From contig CM076667.1 in assembly GCA_038496675.1 (NCBI GenBank), forward strand, positions 19,660,552 through 19,724,551: DNA of 64,000 nt. Reading direction: 5' to 3'. The notes below the pieces were generated by a model, which did no database searches, was not told the DNA's origin, and saw only the letters and a program-made list of their open reading frames with translations. This DNA is from Rachycentron canadum (Eukaryota > Chordata > Actinopteri > Carangiformes > Rachycentridae). Shown here in pieces: positions 59,160 through 64,000 of this stretch (positions are counted from its first letter, which is position 1; each line of letters begins with the position of its first letter). The translations under genes and the position numbers were made by a program.

Positions 59160-60900
59160 CAGTGAGCGTCAGCTGGCTCTGCTTTGTTTTTAGGTCACTT
59201 TTACACTGACTCTCCTTAAATCAGTGTGAAAGCAGCTCGGCTCTAAAATAGAAACAATTAGTGTGGGCCTGACATTCAACTCCTGCTCTCTTTCATTCCT
59301 CCTTTCTTTCTCTCTCTTCTCTTTCTTTCCTGTCTTTAGTTTTTTTTTTTTTTTTTTTGGAGAAGTAGGCCGTCAACACACATCAGCTTGAACTCGTTTA
59401 TTTTTGATGCAGTCGTCTGTTGTTCGGACTCACGTCAACAAGGAAGAATTTATTATTGGAATCTGTGAACAGAGCTACAAAGAGAAAAAAGTTCTAAATT
59501 CATTTAAAGAATCAGACGTAAAACTGTCTCATCAGCTTGTTTAACTTTTTTATTTTATTTTTCTGTTGTTGTTCGATGTCACATCAACAATTTATTAATC
59601 TGTTAGACTATAAAAATACTACTAATAATAATAATGATAATGTTATTTACACTATGACTTTTTATAACAGTATATTAGAGAATGACATTTTTATGAATGC
59701 GAGTCTCATCAGCTTATTTAACTTCTTTATTTTTATTTGCATCTGTTATAAATAAGGTAAAAAAAACATTTTAATCATGTAATATGTGATTTACAGTATG
59801 TGACTTTTTTCAAAACATGCCTCATAAATATATAATGTTTATAAATTCATTTTAAGAAATGAGACATAAAACTGTCTCATCACTTTTTTTAACTTTCTAT
59901 TTTTAATACAGTCATTTGTTGTTGTTCGATGTCACATCAACAATTTATTGATTTGTAAAGAATGTAAAAACACTTTAATGATAATAATGATAATGTGACT
60001 TTTTCAAAACAGTAGATTAATGCAGAAGAGAGGAAAACATACCACAAAAAGTACATTTTATAAATGAATTTCAGAATTCAATCATAAAACGGTTTTATCA
60101 TTTGGTTTGTTTAATTTGTTTATTTTTATTTTCACACATCAAGAATTAATAATCTGTTAAATATGAAAACACTTTAATAATGTAATATGTGATTTACAGT
60201 ATGTGACTTTAAAATAGAATTACATATAATATGTATATTTTATCTTATTATCTTTTTAATATTTAAAATATTTAAAATCTTAAAAGTCACTCTTCTATTC
60301 CTGAAATATAAAAATGAAGCTTTAACTTGATGGATTGTCTGAATAATAATCTGTTTTGAACTGATCAATGTGTTGTTGAGCCTAAAAGGTTGGTCAATTC
60401 ATTGATTAGTCACCTGACAGAAAATCAATCCTCACCAAATCTGATCATTGTTTATTTATCACATGGTTCAGATTCTCACACGTGAGGAAACACACAGAAG
60501 AAAGTCATAACCTTATTTGTACATCAGGTGGCGTCTTGACCTGGAACTAGTTCTTGTACCATTGACTCTCTGCAGGAACTACTTACTTGGCGGATGGATA
60601 CGCAGTTGTTCACATGACGACATTGAGCTGTGGTTTCCAGCTGTTCGGATCATGTTAGTTCCAGTTTTCTCATCTCACACTCAGAAACTAAGCTAATGAG
60701 TTCATTTTTCAAAAATGTCAAACTATTCCTGGTTTCCCATAATCCACCTCTCCTCACAGCTGACGACAGGTCTAAACTTCTGAGCCGTTCTTTATCTTCT
60801 TTACCTTCTTATCGCCTTTGTTTCTTGATATTTTTTTATTTTTATTCTTCATTTTCATAAATTATTATTGAAACTCTTCCTCCTCTGTTTCTTCCTCCAG
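59157..60900. other. AT-rich non-coding stretch
   Basis: Contains a diverged local repetition: the phrase GATGTCACATCAACAATTTATT recurs in part at 59573-59597 and 59928-59950, and AATATGTGATTTACAGTATGTGA at 59780-59803 and 60183-60206. No exon is seen. Confidence 0.5.
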
Positions 60901-60960
60901 TGGCGCCGCCCCCGCTCACCTGATTCGTGCTGATGTCACTTCCTGCTCTGACGCCATGAG
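60901..60960 (+). CDS. Exon-like segment, unrecognised
   Basis: 60 nt between the acceptor cttcctccag and the donor GTGAGT. Only one frame is open (GAAPAHLIRADVTSCSDAM). No family recognised, and it was not joined with confidence to neighbours. Confidence 0.3.
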
Positions 60961-60982
60961 GTGAGTAAAACGTTTTTATTAC

Positions 60983-61118
60983 CGTGGTGACCTGAGAGGT
61001 GAGAGGGCAAATGCTTTGAGCAGGCGAGTTCCCGGTTCGATTCCCGCCTGGCCGGACTCTTACATGTCCCATTTCCTGTCCCTCCACTGTCCTATCAAAA
61101 TAACGGCCAAAAGAAAAC
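60983..61118 (+). mobile_element. tRNA-derived SINE remnant
   Basis: Carries a perfect Pol III B-box GGTTCGATTCC at 61034-61044, followed by CGCCTGGCCGGACTC and a tail TTTCCTGTCCCTCCACTGTC then TATCAAAATAACGGC. This tail is familiar from fish SINEs. The A-box half is degraded, so it is not a functional tRNA gene. Confidence 0.7.
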
Positions 61119-61570
61119 ACAAAACTTTCAGAAACGCAGCTGGAGCCGTTTTATTTTGTCTGGGATACGGTTGAGTTTTAAAACTCTTTTATCTTTGTCC
61201 ATCAGTTCTATCAGTCCATCGGGTTTTTAATGTAGAGTCCAAACCGATGTTTTCATTTTATGTCATAAAAACAAAGACAACCAGGAAATACTCACTTTGG
61301 AGAAGCTGCTACAACAACAGTGGATCAATAATCAGTATTATGATTGAATAGTTTTGTGTTAATTGATTAACTGGTGAACTGATGGGTTGTTTCAGCTCAG
61401 TTTGTGTGAGTTTTCATTGTGTCTCAGACTGAAACATCAGCTCAGCTCCTTCAGTCAATCAATGATGATGTACTTTGAATTAATCAGCTACAGTGAATTA
61501 TTGGATCAATATGTACTTTTATTTAATTTGTAATATCAGTAACTCAGTGTAGTAATTCAATTCTCCAATC

Positions 61571-61575
61571 AACAC

Positions 61576-61631
<56 letters not shown>

Positions 61632-61639
61632 ACACACAC
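61571..61639. repeat. (CA)n microsatellite
   Basis: Long CA run with two interruptions. Confidence 0.95.
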
Positions 61640-61668
61640 CAGTCAATCTGTTGCTTTTAAGCCTTCAG

Positions 61669-61755
61669 CTCTTCTGGGCGCGCTCAGTACAGCCCCACTG
61701 GGAGGGATAACACCCACAATCCCACAGGAGGGACTGACCCTGTACAAGGTGAAGT

Positions 61756-61757
<2 letters not shown>
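61669..61757 (+). CDS. Exon-like segment, unrecognised
   Basis: After the acceptor cttttaagccttcag one frame reads LLGALSTAPLGGITPTIPQE then GLTLYKVK. It could splice at AAG|GTGAAG or at GTGAA|GTAAGT, or stop at TAA. The phase is compatible with segment A. No homologue recognised. Confidence 0.3.

Positions 61758-61791
<34 letters not shown>
61758..61791. repeat. (GT)n microsatellite
   Basis: About 17 GT units immediately after the GTAA at the end of the preceding segment. Confidence 0.95.
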
Positions 61792-61792
<1 letters not shown>

Positions 61793-61883
61793 AGGAGCAG
61801 TGTTTCTCTGGGGCGACTCCAGTCTCTGAGCTGCTGCTGCTGAAGCCTCCACTTTGTAATTTGTCTGTCAGCCATTTTGGTTT

Positions 61884-62252
61884 TTTGAAACCAGTAGAAA
61901 CCATATCTGGAGAAAAAGGTGGCGCTGAGGAGTGAGGGGTGGAGCTGACCTGCTCTGGACTCTATCCTGATTGGGTGCTACAGTCTGTCAATCACACCAT
62001 AGCCACGCCCCCTAATCCATCCCCTGCTTTCTGGTCTATTTTCCTCTAAATGGACCATCATTTAAAAAATGAACATCATGTTGTATTGAAGACTTGAAAC
62101 TAGAGACTGAGACCATAAACTCATTAGGAAAACGTTTACTGAGCTAATAAATCAAGGAGAAGTAGGGACATTTTCCCATAGACTTCAATACAATCTGACT
62201 TCTTTACCAACCATTGGAGTCGCCCCCTGATGGTCATTAGAGAGGATGAAGG
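61884..62252 (+). repeat. Dispersed repeat family A, longest copy
   Basis: The left 150 bp match 29961-30114 and the right 220 bp match 42431-42650. No terminal repeats, target duplication or coding frame are evident. The right end contains GTCGCCCCCTGATGGTCATT. Confidence 0.9.
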
Positions 62253-62488
62253 GTTAATTTACAGACCCAGAGTCCGGGTCCAGGTTTAGAGACAGTCTGT
62301 GGTGGCAACATGGAGGAGGACTCAGGCTCGTGGTTGGTGAAGCAGCTCAGAGATGTACCAGCGCCACCATGTGGACTGGAGTCACTACGCTGGACTCAAG
62401 CTGCTGATCTTTGATCAAAATGAAAAACTGAGAAAATTATCAATGTTGAACTGTTTCTTTAAGGAGGAGGAGTCAGATCACCGCCCAC

Positions 62489-62490
<2 letters not shown>

Positions 62491-62540
<50 letters not shown>
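62491..62540. repeat. (TG)n microsatellite
   Basis: Twenty-five TG units. Confidence 0.97.
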
Positions 62541-62541
<1 letters not shown>

Positions 62542-63633
62542 CCAGAGTCAGGGTTATATAACTAAGTAAACAAGTGAACACACACACAGTCTTTTCCCCT
62601 CTCACTTCACTGCCTTGCTCGAGGGCAACAAGGCAGTTCAGAGAGGAAAGTCTGTCCCTGAGTGTGATGACATCACCAGAGCTGAAACAATTAGCAGTTA
62701 ATTGATTATTTTGTTAACAGTAACAATGTTTCAGCATTTTTTTTATTGTGTAACTAAATGAAAACGAGTCTAATATTAAACACACAAAAGATGACAGAAG
62801 AAAAAAAAGGAAAAATCAGGTTATAATGAATGAAATAAATAAAGTAAATAAATACATAAATATTGATCACTAGTGTTGAGATGTTAGAGCGCAGGCGTGT
62901 GTGTTTAACTTGTAGACTGACACATAAATACACTTTTATACAATACAAAAATAAAAATAAATTAGGCTCATAAGAGTAAATAGGTCATTAAATCACATCA
63001 CCTTGAACTATTTCATAGACTAACAAGTAATTGGTCAATCAAAAAAAAAAGTAAAAATGTGACATTAAATCATTCATTCATTGTAATTCAGTGAAAATAA
63101 GTGTAATAAGGGATAAACACACAAAAAAGGGAAGAACAAAATAAAATGTAATGATAACAAGATAAATTAAGTAAGTAAATAAAATAAGTAAAGATCTAAG
63201 TATTGATAATAGTTGCTGATGGTGACATGAAAACACTTTATTCCAGCTTCTGATAAGTAAAGATTTTCTGCTTCTTAGTGAAAAAAAATAGGTTAATCAG
63301 AATAAACAGGTCATTAAACTCTCACTGTGACAGACATTTCATAGACTGAAATGTAATTGTTATTAAAAAACATCTAAAATGAATGTAACAGTAAATCTCA
63401 TTTTTTATTATTTTCTTTTTATTGTGTAATTCATTGAACAAGATGAGAAAAGTAGGAAAAAAATCCTAAAAAAAAAAATCGTTGAAACTAATTGAAACTG
63501 AGCTTAAACAAGTCGTCTCGTGATATTAAAATTTAATGAGACACATCAACAGACGGACGCTTTAAAAAAAGGAGGAGGAAAGCAACAGAAGGGTTTTCAG
63601 CAGCAGCTTCAAGTGTCATCCTCAATCTACTGT

Positions 63634-63634
<1 letters not shown>
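62541..63634. other. AT-rich non-coding stretch
   Basis: No exon or known repeat recognised. Several diverged internal repetitions occur (for example ATTTCATAGACTAACAAGTAAT near 63010 and ATTTCATAGACTGAAATGTAAT near 63334). Confidence 0.5.

Positions 63635-63667
<33 letters not shown>
63635..63667. repeat. (AC)n microsatellite
   Basis: About 16 AC units. Confidence 0.95.
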
Positions 63668-63671
<4 letters not shown>

Positions 63672-63710
63672 CAGACAGCATTACATCATGAGTTCAGCTT
63701 CCTGACACAG

Positions 63711-63794
63711 GCGGGCAGCGTGAGGGAGCGTGATGCGTCGAGGCAATCCCACGCCAAGTGTGAGATGGAGGGAGGCAACACAGACACGGCCTAA
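63711..63794 (+). CDS. Possible terminal exon, unrecognised
   Basis: After the acceptor cagcttcctgacacag, 27 codons read AGSVRERDASRQSHAKCEME, then GGNTDTA and stop TAA. The composition is protein-like and the region is less AT-rich than its surroundings. No family recognised, and no confident partner exon. Confidence 0.3.
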   Translation, partial: AGSVRERDASRQSHAKCEMEGGNTDTA

Positions 63795-63933
63795 GACCCA
63801 ATTTGCTGCAGGGGGCTGCGGGGGTAGTCCTACCCAGCATGCCGTGAGAGATACTGTCCATCATATGGACATACGCCCTGTTTCTCCACCTCCACTGTGT
63901 TTGCATGACTGATCAGAAATCAGAAATCTCAGG

Positions 63934-64000
63934 GCCATACGGTCTAAAGGTAGATGTTAAAGGTCCATACGGTCTAAAGGTAGATGTTAAAGGTCCATAC
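63934..64000 (-). repeat. 30-bp tandem unit, reverse orientation, cut by window end
   Basis: Just over two copies, with period exactly 30, of the reverse complement of the unit at 54261-54320 (GGTCCATACGGTCTAAAGGT then AGATGTTAAA). The array continues beyond the window. Confidence 0.95.

Noticed and set aside
61034..61044. Possible tRNA gene because of a perfect B-box
   Set aside because: No intact A-box or foldable acceptor stem. The downstream tail is that of a SINE.

Overview
The window is vertebrate nuclear DNA, most probably from a ray-finned (percomorph-like) fish. It has intron-rich genes with GT-AG junctions, CpG-rich promoters, long CA/GT microsatellites, and dispersed repeats typical of teleosts: a hAT-type MITE, tRNA-derived SINE remnants, and repeats rich in 'gttagcatgctaac' or ending in GATG. 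Nothing bacterial or viral was seen.

The sequence is four contigs joined by three runs of exactly 500 N (2306-2805, 27526-28025, 43257-43756), so order across the gaps is scaffolding, not continuous sequence. Contig 1 (1-2305) carries all but the first exon of mthfd2 on the plus strand. Contig 2 (2806-27525) is AT-rich and nearly gene-free. It holds one exon of a delta-type ionotropic glutamate receptor (grid2-like) at 7565-7760, a CpG-rich YY1-type promoter near 9.4 kb, a hAT MITE at 18.6 kb and some candidate conserved non-coding elements. Contig 3 (28026-43256) carries a complete seven-exon Siglec/CD22-like inhibitory receptor (plus strand, 30237-32941) and the 3' half of nebulette (nebl, minus strand, 43168 down to 38046). 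Contig 4 (43757-64000) carries complete ssr1 (TRAP alpha, plus strand, 45576-51194), an unrecognised four-exon reading frame (53579-55876), two minisatellites, a CRE-rich promoter-like region and several exon-like segments that I cannot name.

The genes do not form a pathway. Mthfd2 is mitochondrial folate metabolism, nebulette is an actin/Z-disc protein, ssr1 belongs to the ER translocon, and the Siglec-like gene is an immune receptor. The observations most worth checking are an in-frame 15-nt candidate microexon in ssr1, a GC-AG intron in nebl, the unrecognised four-exon gene, a 30-bp tandem unit present in opposite orientation at two places 9.6 kb apart, and signs that the contig joins may be wrong. 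I found no convincing new multi-gene system.
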